Assembly (NCBI RefSeq): GCF_018129005.1
Contig: NZ_JAAEDL010000023.1
Coordinates: 31,052-95,051, forward strand
Direction of reading: 5' to 3'
Length of the DNA: 64,000 nt
From: Neoroseomonas eburnea
GTDB taxonomy: Bacteria > Pseudomonadota > Alphaproteobacteria > Acetobacterales > Acetobacteraceae
Part shown: positions 36,020 to 45,004 of the stretch, in pieces
How the letters are laid out: every line of letters starts with the position of its first letter
How positions within the stretch are numbered: the first letter of the stretch is position 1
Position numbers and translations under genes: made by a program
Notes under the pieces: generated by a model
Told to the model about the DNA's origin: nothing
Databases searched by the model: none
What the model saw: only the letters and a program-made list of their open reading frames with translations

Positions 36020-37096
36020 TCAATCCGGCTCAGCGCGCACGCCGATGATCGGCGCGAGTCGAGAGTTCCAGGCTTCGATGCAGGGTTCGCCGCAACGGCG
36101 GACCCACCCCGGGAGCACGGTTTCGGTGAGGAGGCGGAAGCGCCGTTCCTGATCCGCTTCGGACACTGGCACGATCGTCATCGTGCCGCGACGGCCCGAC
36201 CGGCAGTCGGGCATGCCCGCGTTGCAGGCGATGCCCTCGCCCGTCTCGACCTCGGCTGCCTTCCAGATCTCCTCCTCGAGCTGACCGACCTCATGCCGGA
36301 TGAGGGTGCGGGCCCATTCCGGCAAGGACTGCCACGCCGCGCGGTTCGCGCCGAAGACGGACAGCCCCCAGGTGATCGCCATGCCGTGCATGTGGGTCGT
36401 CATCTCGTTCAGGCCGATGGCATTGGCGGAAAGGGTCCCGGTCACCGCGCATTCGACGACACCCGACCGCATTGCGGCGAGCGTCTCTCCGAAGGGTATG
36501 ACGACGGGTGTCGCTCCGAGCGCGGCGAACATCTCCGACTGTCCGACCGATGAGGTCCGGATGCGCCGCCCGGCAAGATCAGTCAGACCCCGGAAAGCAT
36601 TGCGGCAGAAAATCACCTGGGCTGGATAGGTGTAGACGGCCAGAAGCTCGACGTCGTAGCGCTGGGCGAGCAATTCCTCGAGATGCGGGCGATAGGCCGT
36701 GACGGTGCGTCGCAGCGTCTCCATGTCGGGGCTTACGATCGGCAGATCGACGGCATTGAATTCCGGTTCCTCGGTGCTCACGATGGCCAGCAGAGCCGTG
36801 CCGAAGGGCACTACGCCGAGGCGCATGAGCGCGAGCATCTCCTGAGCGCGGATGCCGCTGCGGTCGAAGGGCGCGATCTCCGCCTGGATGCGGCCGCCGG
36901 AGGCTTCCGAAAGGCGCCGTCGCCAGAACGGCTCCTCATAGCGCACATACTGGCTGACATCCGCGAGGCCGCCGACGATCTTGAGACGAATGGGATCTTC
37001 GCGTGTCGTCTGTGCGAGGGTGAAGGCGGGCATCAGGACGGCGACCAATGTCATCAGGCAGCAAGACAGGATCGCCCAGATACCCGATCGAGTCAT
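36020..37096 (-). CDS. TRAP-type (DctP-like) periplasmic binding protein
   Basis: The 358-residue exported protein has a signal peptide (ILSCCLMTLVAVLMPAFTLA, cleavage near residue 28). The DctP fold includes DLPIVSPDMETLRRTV, the ligand Arg in DLAGRRIRTSSVGQSEMFAA and the GATPVVIPFGETLAAMRSGV block typical of TRAP receptors. AGGAGGT is placed seven bases before the ATG at 37094-37096. No dctQ or dctM membrane gene is nearby. It is instead coupled to a hybrid histidine kinase, so it likely acts as a ligand-sensing partner of that kinase and not, or not only, as a transport receptor. Confidence 0.9.
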   Translation of the reverse strand: MTRSGIWAILSCCLMTLVAVLMPAFTLAQTTREDPIRLKIVGGLADVSQYVRYEEPFWRRRLSEASGGRIQAEIAPFDRSGIRAQEMLALMRLGVVPFGTALLAIVSTEEPEFNAVDLPIVSPDMETLRRTVTAYRPHLEELLAQRYDVELLAVYTYPAQVIFCRNAFRGLTDLAGRRIRTSSVGQSEMFAALGATPVVIPFGETLAAMRSGVVECAVTGTLSANAIGLNEMTTHMHGMAITWGLSVFGANRAAWQSLPEWARTLIRHEVGQLEEEIWKAAEVETGEGIACNAGMPDCRSGRRGTMTIVPVSEADQERRFRLLTETVLPGWVRRCGEPCIEAWNSRLAPIIGVRAEPD

Positions 37097-37280
37097 CGAT
37101 ACCTCCTGGCGGTTCAGATTGGAGGTTATTGCCATCTTTGGGCGAAGAGTGTCACAATTTTCCTTAAGGATCTGGCATCATGAGTGGTGACGATGCCAGG
37201 GAATTCCCGCCTGGCGCGTATCGCGGCCGCGCCCCCGCAACGGGTTTCGTCGCCTGACGCCGCCAGCCGGAGTTTCCTTC

Positions 37281-38033
37281 ATGTCGGAATACCGGACCGC
37301 CATCGCCAGCCATCGCGGCGGTGCCTTTCTGTGGCCCGAAAATAGTCTGTCGGCCTTCCGGCAGACGGCGATGCTACCGGTCGAACAGGCGGAATGCGAC
37401 GTCCACCCCTCGGCAGACGGCGACCCCGTCATCCTTCACGACGCGACACTCGAGCGGACGACGGACGGACGAGGCCCTGTTGCGGGCCTCTCGACGGCGG
37501 AGGTGCGCCGCCACCGGATCAGGGGCGGGGGCGGGGAAGGCGTGCCGCTGCTGGCGGACATGCTCGCCCTGCTGCAGGGGACCTCAATCGACCCACGTAT
37601 CGAGGTCAAGGCCGATCTCCTGGGGCGAGCCTATCCGGGGTTCCTGCCGCGCGTGCTCGACGTGCTCGACCGGCAAGGCGCGCGGGGCCGCAGTTGGATC
37701 ATCGCCTTCGATGCGCCGACCGCGGCCGAGGCCGCGGCGGCCGGGGGTCTGGCCGGCGTCGCCTGGCTGCTGGAGGCAACGACCTGGCGGTCGCTCGGGA
37801 TGCGGGGGACTATCGCCGTCGCGCATGGCTACGGCTTCCCGGAGATCGGCGTTCATGAATCCCTGCTCGACGCCGAGGCGTGCGCCGCGCTGCGCATGGC
37901 TGGGCTGCGGATCTCCGTCTGGGGCGCGAATCACGAGGCGTCGATCCGGCGGATGCTCGGTCTCGGGATCGACGTCCTGACCACGGACGACCCTCCCCTG
38001 GCGGTTGCCCTGCGCAGCCGCGGCGGCCGGTAG
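37281..38033 (+). CDS. ugpQ: Glycerophosphodiester phosphodiesterase
   Basis: The 250-residue protein has the GDPD TIM-barrel signatures: IASHRGGAFLWPENSLSAF (residues 8-26, with catalytic His11, Arg12, Glu20 and Asn21), then AECDVHPSADGDPVILHDAT (metal-binding Glu and Asp plus second His), and later RIEVKADL and VWGANHEASI. There is no signal peptide, so it acts in the cytoplasm, splitting glycerophosphodiesters into glycerol-3-phosphate and an alcohol. GGAG lies eight bases before the ATG. It is divergent from the TRAP-type gene and 112 bp before the livG-type gene, probably its own transcription unit. Confidence 0.92.
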   Translation: MSEYRTAIASHRGGAFLWPENSLSAFRQTAMLPVEQAECDVHPSADGDPVILHDATLERTTDGRGPVAGLSTAEVRRHRIRGGGGEGVPLLADMLALLQGTSIDPRIEVKADLLGRAYPGFLPRVLDVLDRQGARGRSWIIAFDAPTAAEAAAAGGLAGVAWLLEATTWRSLGMRGTIAVAHGYGFPEIGVHESLLDAEACAALRMAGLRISVWGANHEASIRRMLGLGIDVLTTDDPPLAVALRSRGGR

Positions 38034-38145
38034 GGGGCAAAGCCGGCCAGACGGCCGCGTCGGCGCGCAATCAGGTTGCCAGCGGCGGCGGCCGCCCCCT
38101 AACCTCCCTGCAACGAGAGTGAGTTCTGGGGGGAAGGGAGAGTTG

Positions 38146-38958
38146 GTGGCAGAGCCGCCCATCCTCGAGGCCGATCGCGTCAGCCTCCGGTTCGGCGGCG
38201 TGCGGGCGCTGACCGACGTGTCCTTCGCCGTAGGCCAGGGCGAGATCTTCTCCATCATCGGCCCGAACGGCGCCGGCAAGACTTCCATGGTGAACTGCGT
38301 CTCCGGCCGGTATCGGCCGACCGAAGGCCGAGTCCTGTTTGCCGGGCAGGACATCACGCGCACCGCCACGAGCCGCCGCGCCGCGCTTGGCATCGGGCGC
38401 ACCTTTCAGAACCTGGCGCTGTTCGGCCACATGACGGTGCTCGACAACATCATGGTCGGCCGCCACCACCTGCTCAGGAGCGGATTCGTGCGCGGCATGG
38501 CCTACTGGCTCGGTGGCGCGCAGCGGGAAGAACTGGAGCATCGGCGGGAGGTCGAGGAAATCATCGACTTCCTCGAGATCCAGCATGTCCGCAAGGCGAT
38601 CGCCGGAACGCTTTCCTACGGGCTCCGCAAGAGGGTGGAACTGGCGCGTGCGGTGGCGCTGCGGCCGCGGCTGATCCTTCTCGACGAGCCGATGGCCGGC
38701 ATGAACCTCGAGGAGAAGGAGGACATGGCCCGCTACATCGTCGACCTGAACGAGGAGTGGGGCATGACGGTCCTGATGATCGAGCACGACATGGGCGTGG
38801 TCATGGACATCAGCCACCGGGTCATGGTGCTCGATTTCGGCAAGAGGATCGCTGAAGGCGCCCCCGAGGAAGTGCTCGCCAATCCTCATGTGAAGCGCGC
38901 CTACCTCGGCGAGGCGGATGAGGTGGCGCGCGACGAGGGCGAGCCGGTGCCGGCATGA
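38146..38958 (+). CDS. livG: Branched-chain amino acid-type ABC transporter ATPase, LivG type
   Basis: The 270-residue ATPase has Walker A IIGPNGAGKTSMVNCVSG (about residues 39-56), the Q-loop in GIGRTFQNLALFGHMTVLDN, signature LSYGLRKRVELARAVALRP and Walker B LILLDEPMAGMN. The longer FVRGMAYWLGG insertion fits LivG. The start is taken as GTG at 38146 because AAGGGAGA precedes it; TTG one codon upstream is possible, and the frame is open further 5' without conservation. The stop overlaps the next ATG. This gene opens a ten-gene run ending at 51438. Confidence 0.92.
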   Translation: MAEPPILEADRVSLRFGGVRALTDVSFAVGQGEIFSIIGPNGAGKTSMVNCVSGRYRPTEGRVLFAGQDITRTATSRRAALGIGRTFQNLALFGHMTVLDNIMVGRHHLLRSGFVRGMAYWLGGAQREELEHRREVEEIIDFLEIQHVRKAIAGTLSYGLRKRVELARAVALRPRLILLDEPMAGMNLEEKEDMARYIVDLNEEWGMTVLMIEHDMGVVMDISHRVMVLDFGKRIAEGAPEEVLANPHVKRAYLGEADEVARDEGEPVPA

Positions 38959-40874
38959 GCGCGACCGAAGACACGCTGCCCCGCCTGCTGCGCCGCAATG
39001 CACGTGCGCATGGCGGCGACATTGCGATGCGCGAGAAGGAATTCGGCATCTGGCGCGCGCTGCGCTGGTCCGACGTCGCTGACAGGACGCGCCATCTCGC
39101 GCTCGGGCTGCGGGCGCTCGGTGTGCGGCCGCGGGAGGTCGTCGGCCTGATCGGCGACAACCGGCCGGACTGGGTAATGGGGGAGATCGCGGCGCATGCC
39201 GTTCGCGCGCAGTCGCTCGGCATCTATCGCGACGCGCTGGATGAGGAGGTGGCCTATCTGCTTTCCTTCTCCGGTGCCGTCGCCGTCTTCGCCGAGGACG
39301 AGGAGCAGGTCGACAAGCTGCTCAATGTCTCGGAACAGGTGCCGACGCTGCGGCACATCATCTACGCCGACCCGCGCGGCATGCGGAAGCATGCCGATCC
39401 TCGCCTGATCTCCGCTGCCGATCTGGCCCGGCGCGGGGCAGAGCTGGCGGCCGCGGAACAGGACCTGTGGGACAGCCTGGTGGATGCCACGGATGGCGAG
39501 GATATCGCCGTTCTCTGCACGACGTCGGGCACAACGGCGCGGCCGAAGCTTGCGCAGCTCACGGCGCGTGCGCTGATCCGGCATTGCGAGGCCTACCTCG
39601 CGGCCGATCCGAAGGGGCCGGAGGACGAGTACGTCTCGGTACTGCCGCTGCCCTGGATCATGGAGCAGATCTACGTTCTCGGCTGGGGGCTGATCGCCCG
39701 CATGAAGGTCAACTTCGTCGAGGAACCCGAGACGATGATGGCCGATTTCCGGGAGATCGCGCCGACCTTCGTGCTCTTCGCCCCACGCGTGTGGGAAGGG
39801 CTTGCGGCGGATGTGCGGGCCCGGGTGATGGATGCCTCGCCGTTCAAGCAGCGGGCCTTCGCAGCCGGCATGCGCATGGGGCTGCAGGCGCTGGAGAAGG
39901 GCGGTCGGTCGGTGGTCGCCGATGCCCTGCTGTTCCGGGCGCTGCGCGACCGGCTCGGCTTCACACGGTTGCGCTCGGCCGCCACCGGCGGCGCGGCACT
40001 GGGGCCGGAGACCTTCCGCTTCTTCCAGGCCATGGGGGTGCCGCTGCGTCAGCTCTACGGCCAGACCGAACTGCTTGGCGCCTACACCATCCACCGGCCG
40101 GGGGCGGTCGATTTCGACACCGTCGGCGTTCCCTTCGGGCCGGAAATCGAGATCCGCATCCACGAGCCGGACCACAACGGCGTCGGTGAGATCGTCACGC
40201 GCCACCCGCACATGTTCTCCGGCTACCTCGGAATGGAGGATACGCCGGACCTGCGCGAAGGATGGTTGCACACGGGCGATGCCGGCTACTTCGATCCGCG
40301 CGGGCAATTGGTGGTCATCGACCGCATTAAGGACATCGCGACGACCAGCGGTGGCGACCGCTTCTCCCCGCAGTTCATCGAGAACAAGCTCAAGTTCAGC
40401 CCCTTCGTCGCCGAGGCTGTGATCCTCGGCGACCAGCGGCCGCATCTGGCGGCGATGATCTGCATCAGGTTCCCCATCGTCAGCAAATGGGCCGAACGCA
40501 ACCGGATCGCCTTCACGACCTATTCCGACCTCTCGGCGCGGCCGGAGGTTCTGGACAAGATCCGCGAGGAGGTGGCGCAGGTGAACGCCTCCCTGCCCGC
40601 GGCGCAGCGCATCCGCGATTTCATCCTGCTCTACAAGGAGCTCGATGCCGACGACGAGGAGCTGACGCGCACGCGCAAGGTGCGACGTGGCGTGATCAAT
40701 CAGAAATACGGCGACATCATCGGCGCGATCTATGCGGGCGATGAGTCCATCCCCGTGGACACGACCATCGCTTTCCAGGACGGCACGAAGCAGCGCATCC
40801 GCACCGTGTTGCGCGTCGTCCGCATGGACGGCATCGCCCCCGAACCCGCACTGGCCGGCGCAGAAAGGGTCTGA
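38955..40874 (+). CDS. AMP-forming acyl-CoA synthetase (long-chain type) inside the transporter operon
   Basis: The 639-residue adenylate-forming enzyme has the nucleotide motif LCTTSGTTARPKLAQLTARA (about residues 185-204), the QLYGQTELLGAYTI motif near 360, the hinge Asp in LVVIDRIKDIATTSGGDRFS and a C-terminal domain with RTRKVRRGVINQKYG. This is the FadD15/ACSBG-like branch often found between livG and livH genes in proteobacterial carboxylic-acid transport operons. It would convert an imported acid to its CoA thioester. It starts at an ATG overlapping the livG stop and ends directly before livH, so it is embedded in the transporter. Confidence 0.92.
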   Translation: MSATEDTLPRLLRRNARAHGGDIAMREKEFGIWRALRWSDVADRTRHLALGLRALGVRPREVVGLIGDNRPDWVMGEIAAHAVRAQSLGIYRDALDEEVAYLLSFSGAVAVFAEDEEQVDKLLNVSEQVPTLRHIIYADPRGMRKHADPRLISAADLARRGAELAAAEQDLWDSLVDATDGEDIAVLCTTSGTTARPKLAQLTARALIRHCEAYLAADPKGPEDEYVSVLPLPWIMEQIYVLGWGLIARMKVNFVEEPETMMADFREIAPTFVLFAPRVWEGLAADVRARVMDASPFKQRAFAAGMRMGLQALEKGGRSVVADALLFRALRDRLGFTRLRSAATGGAALGPETFRFFQAMGVPLRQLYGQTELLGAYTIHRPGAVDFDTVGVPFGPEIEIRIHEPDHNGVGEIVTRHPHMFSGYLGMEDTPDLREGWLHTGDAGYFDPRGQLVVIDRIKDIATTSGGDRFSPQFIENKLKFSPFVAEAVILGDQRPHLAAMICIRFPIVSKWAERNRIAFTTYSDLSARPEVLDKIREEVAQVNASLPAAQRIRDFILLYKELDADDEELTRTRKVRRGVINQKYGDIIGAIYAGDESIPVDTTIAFQDGTKQRIRTVLRVVRMDGIAPEPALAGAERV

Positions 40875-41768
40875 ATGGACGCGACGCTGCTCTTCCAACT
40901 GGTGCTGAACGGGCTGATCGTCGGCGCGCTCTACGGCGTCGTCGCGATGTCCTTCGTGCTGATCTACAAGGCGTCGCAGGTGGTGAACTTCGCCCAGGGC
41001 GAATTCCTGCTGGTCGGCGCGTGGGTATGCTGGTGGCTGCTGACAACCTGGCAACTGCCCTTCTGGGCAGGCTTCCTGGTGACGCTCGCCTTCATGACCG
41101 CCTTCGGCGTGCTGCTGCAGGTGATCGTGCTGCGGCCGCTGATCGGTGAGCCGGTGATCAGCGTGATCATGGCGACCGTCGGCCTGTCGATCTTCTTCCA
41201 GGCGCTGATGAAGTGGATGTTCGGCGTCTTCGCCCAACCCTTCCCACCGATCTTCGCGGCGGAGCGCATGCGCGTTCTGGGGCTCGAAGTGCAGACGGTC
41301 TACCTCGCAAGCCTTGTCGTCTCCGCACTGATCATGCTCGGCTTCTGGTGGTTCTTCACTTATTCGAAGCATGGGCTGGCGATGCGGGCGACGGCCTTCG
41401 ACCAGCAGGTCGCGCAGTCGCTCGGCGTCTCGGTGCCACGGGTTTTCGCCATGTCCTGGGCCATTTCCGCCGTGGTCTCCGCGGTGGCGGGCGTCGTGGT
41501 GGGCGTCGTGAACGGCGTGTCCTCGGCGCTTTCCTTCTATGGGATCAAGGTCTTCCCCGCTGTCATCCTGGGCGGGCTGGATTCCATTGTCGGCGCGGTG
41601 CTCGGCGGGCTGATCGTCGGCGTGCTCGAGAACCTGGCGCAGTACGTCGATGCGGAGTGGCTCAACTGGGGCAACATGTACCAGATCGCGCCCTTCTATG
41701 CGCTGATCCTGATCCTGCTGATCAAGCCTTACGGCCTGTTCGGCACGCGCAACATCGAGCGGGTCTGA
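40875..41768 (+). CDS. livH: ABC transporter permease, LivH type
   Basis: The 297-residue membrane protein has LivH features: NGLIVGALYGVVAMSFVLIY at the N terminus, KASQVVNFAQGEFLLVGAW (the conserved NFAQGE motif, near residue 40) and KVFPAVILGGLDSIVGAVLG near the end. The ATG is immediately after the synthetase stop. It pairs with LivM downstream. Conserved motifs are intact, so it should be functional. Confidence 0.95.
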   Translation: MDATLLFQLVLNGLIVGALYGVVAMSFVLIYKASQVVNFAQGEFLLVGAWVCWWLLTTWQLPFWAGFLVTLAFMTAFGVLLQVIVLRPLIGEPVISVIMATVGLSIFFQALMKWMFGVFAQPFPPIFAAERMRVLGLEVQTVYLASLVVSALIMLGFWWFFTYSKHGLAMRATAFDQQVAQSLGVSVPRVFAMSWAISAVVSAVAGVVVGVVNGVSSALSFYGIKVFPAVILGGLDSIVGAVLGGLIVGVLENLAQYVDAEWLNWGNMYQIAPFYALILILLIKPYGLFGTRNIERV

Positions 41769-41775
41769 CGGCGCG

Positions 41776-42840
41776 ATGACGTCCATGGCCCCGGCGGGGG
41801 ATTTCCGCTCCTCCTACCGGGCGGACACCACGATCTTCCCGACACGGGGATCGCGGTATGCGATGTTCACCGGCGTTCTGATCCTCTGCGCTGCGCCGCT
41901 CGTGTTCGGACGCTACGAGCTTGGCCTGCTGATCACCATCGGCTTCAGCGCCATCGCCGCCCTCGGTCTCAACATCCTGGTGGGGTTCACGGGGCAGATC
42001 TCGATCGGCCACGCCGCCTTCTTCGGCTTCGGCGCCTTCTCCTCCGCCCTGCTGGTGGAGCACCACATCCCGGTACCGCTGGCGATCTGGGGCGCCGGCC
42101 TGATGACCGCCCTGGTCGGTCTTGTGTTCGGCGCGCCGGCGGCGCGGCTCAAGGGCCTGTACCTGGCGATCGCGACGCTCGCAGCGCAGTTCATCCTGGA
42201 GGATTTCTTCGCCCGTGCGCGGTGGTTCTCGGGCGGCGTCGCGGGGCGCGTGACCGAGCCCTACGAGCTCTTCGGCCTGCGCTTCGACCGGGAGGAGACG
42301 TATTTCTACATCGTGCTCGCGCATGTGGTGGTGATGTTCGTGGCCGCGGCGAACCTGATGCGCACGCGGGATGGGCGCGCGCTGGTGGCGGTGCGCGATC
42401 ACTACCTGTCGGCGGAGATGATGGGCATCAATCTCGCCTACTACCGCACCCTCTCCTTCGGCATTGCGGCCTTCTATGCCGGCGTCGCGGGGGCGCTTTA
42501 CGCGCACTACCTGCTCTTCGTCAGCGTGGAGGCATTCAACATCCTTTACTCGATCCAGTTTCTGGCGATGGTCATCATCGGCGGGCTCGGGTCGATCTTG
42601 GGCAGCATGATGGGGGCCGCGTTCATGGTGCTCCTGCCGGAGATCGTGCAGGCCGGGGCGGACCTGCTGTCGGGTGGCGCCATCGATCGAGCGCTGCGGC
42701 TTGGTGCCTCGATCTCCTTTCTCCGGGAGATGGCGATCGGCGCGGCCATCATCCTGTTCCTGATCTTCGAGCCCGACGGGCTCGCGCATCGCTGGAAAAT
42801 GATCAGGGCGTACTGGAAACTGTACCCATTCTCGCATTGA
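41776..42840 (+). CDS. livM: ABC transporter permease, LivM type
   Basis: The 354-residue membrane protein has LivM motifs: AIAALGLNILVGFTGQISIG and HAAFFGFGAFSSALL (near residues 70-95), FGAPAARLKGLYLAIATLAA, and IGGLGSILGSMMGAAFMVL toward the end. The N terminus is longer than typical, with about 35 hydrophilic residues before the first helix. It forms the heterodimeric channel with LivH. It begins seven bases after the livH stop. Confidence 0.94.
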   Translation: MTSMAPAGDFRSSYRADTTIFPTRGSRYAMFTGVLILCAAPLVFGRYELGLLITIGFSAIAALGLNILVGFTGQISIGHAAFFGFGAFSSALLVEHHIPVPLAIWGAGLMTALVGLVFGAPAARLKGLYLAIATLAAQFILEDFFARARWFSGGVAGRVTEPYELFGLRFDREETYFYIVLAHVVVMFVAAANLMRTRDGRALVAVRDHYLSAEMMGINLAYYRTLSFGIAAFYAGVAGALYAHYLLFVSVEAFNILYSIQFLAMVIIGGLGSILGSMMGAAFMVLLPEIVQAGADLLSGGAIDRALRLGASISFLREMAIGAAIILFLIFEPDGLAHRWKMIRAYWKLYPFSH

Positions 42841-42881
42841 GGCCGGCCAACGGCCCATAGGACGCAAGGAGGAAACGAGAC

Positions 42882-44168
42882 ATGAGGCTTCCGCTGCCAC
42901 TGCTTGCCGGGGCGCTGCTCGCCGCCGGTCCGGCGCTTGCCCAGGCGCCGATCCCTGTCGGACATCTGATGGACAATTCCGGGCCGACATCGGATGTGGG
43001 CGTACCCTACGGCCAAGGTGTGGCGGATACGCTCGCCTGGGTGAACCAGACGCGCAATGGCGTGGCCGGGCGACGGCTCGCGGTATCGGGCTATGACTAC
43101 GGCTACCAGGCGCCGCGCGCCGTCAGCCAATACCAGTCCTGGGCGCAGCGCGAACGCGTCGTCGCGATCCAGGGATGGGGCACGGCGGATACTGAGGCCC
43201 TGGTACGGTTCGTGACGCGGGACCGCATTCCCTACATCTCGGCCTCCTACTCCGCGGCGTTGACGGATGCCGGCGGTCGGTCGGGGCGCCAGGGTGTCGA
43301 GGCGACGCCGTTCAACTTCTTCTATGGCCCATCCTATTCCGACGCGCTGCGCGGCATGCTGCAATGGGCGGCCGATGATTGGCGGGCGCGTGGCCAGCAA
43401 GGGCGGCCGCGCTACGTCCATATGGGCGCCAACCACCCCTATCCGAACAGCCCGAAGGAAGCCGGCGAGGCGCTCGCGCGCGAACTCGGCTTCGAGGTGC
43501 TGCCGGCGATCCAGTTCGCGCTGACACCGGGCGACTACACGGCGCAATGCCTGACGCTGAAGAACCAAGGCGCCAACTACGCTTATCTCGGCAATACGGC
43601 GGGGTCGAACATTTCCGTGCTGCGGGCCTGCCAGACCGTCGGCGTGCAGGTGCAGTTCCTCGGCAATGTCTGGGGCATGGACGAGAACGCCATGAAGGCG
43701 GCCGGCACCGCGGCGGACGGTGTCGTCTTCCCGGTGCGCACCGCGGCGGTCTGGGGCGGCACCGGGCCGGGGATGGACACGATCCGCACGATCAGCCGCG
43801 TGTCCGACCAGGCGGGCACAGCCTACCGGCCCGTGCACTACCTGGCCGGCGCCTGTGCCGCGATGCTCATGGTCGAGGCGATGGAGACCGCGGCGGCGAA
43901 TGGTGGTCAGGTGAATGGCGTGCGCATCCGTGACGGCTTCTATGCCCGGCGTGACTGGGTGCCGAACGGCTTCCAGGGCGTGTGCAACCCGTCCACCTTC
44001 ACCGACACCGACCATCGCGGCACGATGCGCGTCGCGCTCTATCGCGCTCGTGTCACCGGCAACACGGCTCAGGGATCAGTCCAGGAATTGATGGCGGCGG
44101 GCACCATGTCGCTGCAGCCCGTCACCACGATCGAGCTGCCTCGCCGCGCTGACTGGCTCGGCTGGTGA
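42882..44168 (+). CDS. ABC transporter periplasmic binding protein, LivK-type
   Basis: The 428-residue exported protein has a signal peptide (LPLLAGALLAAGPALAQAPI, cleavage about residue 21). A periplasmic binding fold type I follows: VGHLMDNSGPTSDVGVPYGQ, QGWGTADTEALVRFVTRDRI and GANYAYLGNTAGSNISVLRA. It is longer than amino-acid LivK proteins and resembles the receptors of aromatic- and fatty-acid-type Liv transporters. GGAGGAAACGAG precedes the ATG. It is encoded in the same run as two acyl-CoA synthetases, so the ligand is more likely a carboxylic acid than leucine itself; this is inference. Confidence 0.93.
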   Translation: MRLPLPLLAGALLAAGPALAQAPIPVGHLMDNSGPTSDVGVPYGQGVADTLAWVNQTRNGVAGRRLAVSGYDYGYQAPRAVSQYQSWAQRERVVAIQGWGTADTEALVRFVTRDRIPYISASYSAALTDAGGRSGRQGVEATPFNFFYGPSYSDALRGMLQWAADDWRARGQQGRPRYVHMGANHPYPNSPKEAGEALARELGFEVLPAIQFALTPGDYTAQCLTLKNQGANYAYLGNTAGSNISVLRACQTVGVQVQFLGNVWGMDENAMKAAGTAADGVVFPVRTAAVWGGTGPGMDTIRTISRVSDQAGTAYRPVHYLAGACAAMLMVEAMETAAANGGQVNGVRIRDGFYARRDWVPNGFQGVCNPSTFTDTDHRGTMRVALYRARVTGNTAQGSVQELMAAGTMSLQPVTTIELPRRADWLGW

Positions 44169-45004
44169 TGTCCGCGGCGGCCGCGCAGCAGCCCGGGATG
44201 CGGCGGGAGACCGCCGCGCCCCTCCTCGAGGTGAAGAACATCGAGGTGGTCTACAGCGAGGTCATTCTCGTGCTGCGCGGCCTCTCGCTCGCGGTGCCGA
44301 AGGGCGAGATCGTCGCGCTTCTGGGCGCCAACGGGGCGGGGAAGTCCACCACGCTCAAGGCCATCTCGGGGCTGCTCAAGACCGAGGAAGGGGAGGTCAC
44401 GCGAGGCGACATCCTGTTCGATGGGGAGCGCCTGAACGGGATCGATCCCGACCGCATCGTGCGGCGCGGCATCTTCCAGGTGATGGAAGGCCGGCGGATC
44501 ATCGCCGACATGACGTGCCTCGAGAACCTGCGGCTTGGGGCGTTCACGCGTGACGACAACGAGGTCCGCCGTGACATCGACATGGTCTACGAGTACTTCC
44601 CCCGCTTGCGGGAGAGGACGGGCCTGGCCGGTTACCTCTCGGGTGGGGAACAACAGATGCTGGCGATCGGCCGTGCGCTGATGGCACGGCCGAAGCTGAT
44701 CCTGATGGACGAACCCTCGATGGGCCTGTCGCCGCTGCTGGTGAAGGAGGTCTTCGGCATCATCCGCCGGCTGAACCGTGATCTCGGCATCACCATCCTG
44801 CTGGTCGAGCAGAATGCCCGCATGGCGCTGTCGGTCGCGTCCTACGGCTATGTGATGGAGCAGGGGAAGGTCGTGCTGGACGGCACGGCGGCGGCGCTGG
44901 CCGAGAACGAGGACGTGAAGGAGTTCTACCTCGGCGGCCACGGTGCGGAACGGAAATCCTTCCGCAACCTGAAATCCTACAAGCGGCGGAAGCGTTGGCT
45001 GTGA
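44168..45004 (+). CDS. livF: ABC transporter ATPase, LivF type
   Basis: The 278-residue ATPase has Walker A LLGANGAGKSTTLKAISGLL, the Q-loop in GIFQVMEGRRIIADMTCLEN, signature LSGGEQQMLAIGRALM, Walker B LILMDEPSMG and the His-loop region ILLVEQNARMAL. The ATG shares a base with the preceding stop (TGATG); a GTG one codon upstream is also possible. A basic C-terminal tail (KSYKRRKRWL) is longer than in E. coli LivF. It completes the transporter with LivG, LivH, LivM and the binding protein. Confidence 0.94.
   Translation: MSAAAAQQPGMRRETAAPLLEVKNIEVVYSEVILVLRGLSLAVPKGEIVALLGANGAGKSTTLKAISGLLKTEEGEVTRGDILFDGERLNGIDPDRIVRRGIFQVMEGRRIIADMTCLENLRLGAFTRDDNEVRRDIDMVYEYFPRLRERTGLAGYLSGGEQQMLAIGRALMARPKLILMDEPSMGLSPLLVKEVFGIIRRLNRDLGITILLVEQNARMALSVASYGYVMEQGKVVLDGTAAALAENEDVKEFYLGGHGAERKSFRNLKSYKRRKRWL

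Noticed and set aside
38901..41786. A 961-codon minus-strand frame antisense to the first synthetase and livH
   Set aside because: It runs through two clearly real plus-strand genes and shows the repetitive Asp/His/Arg composition of an antisense shadow.
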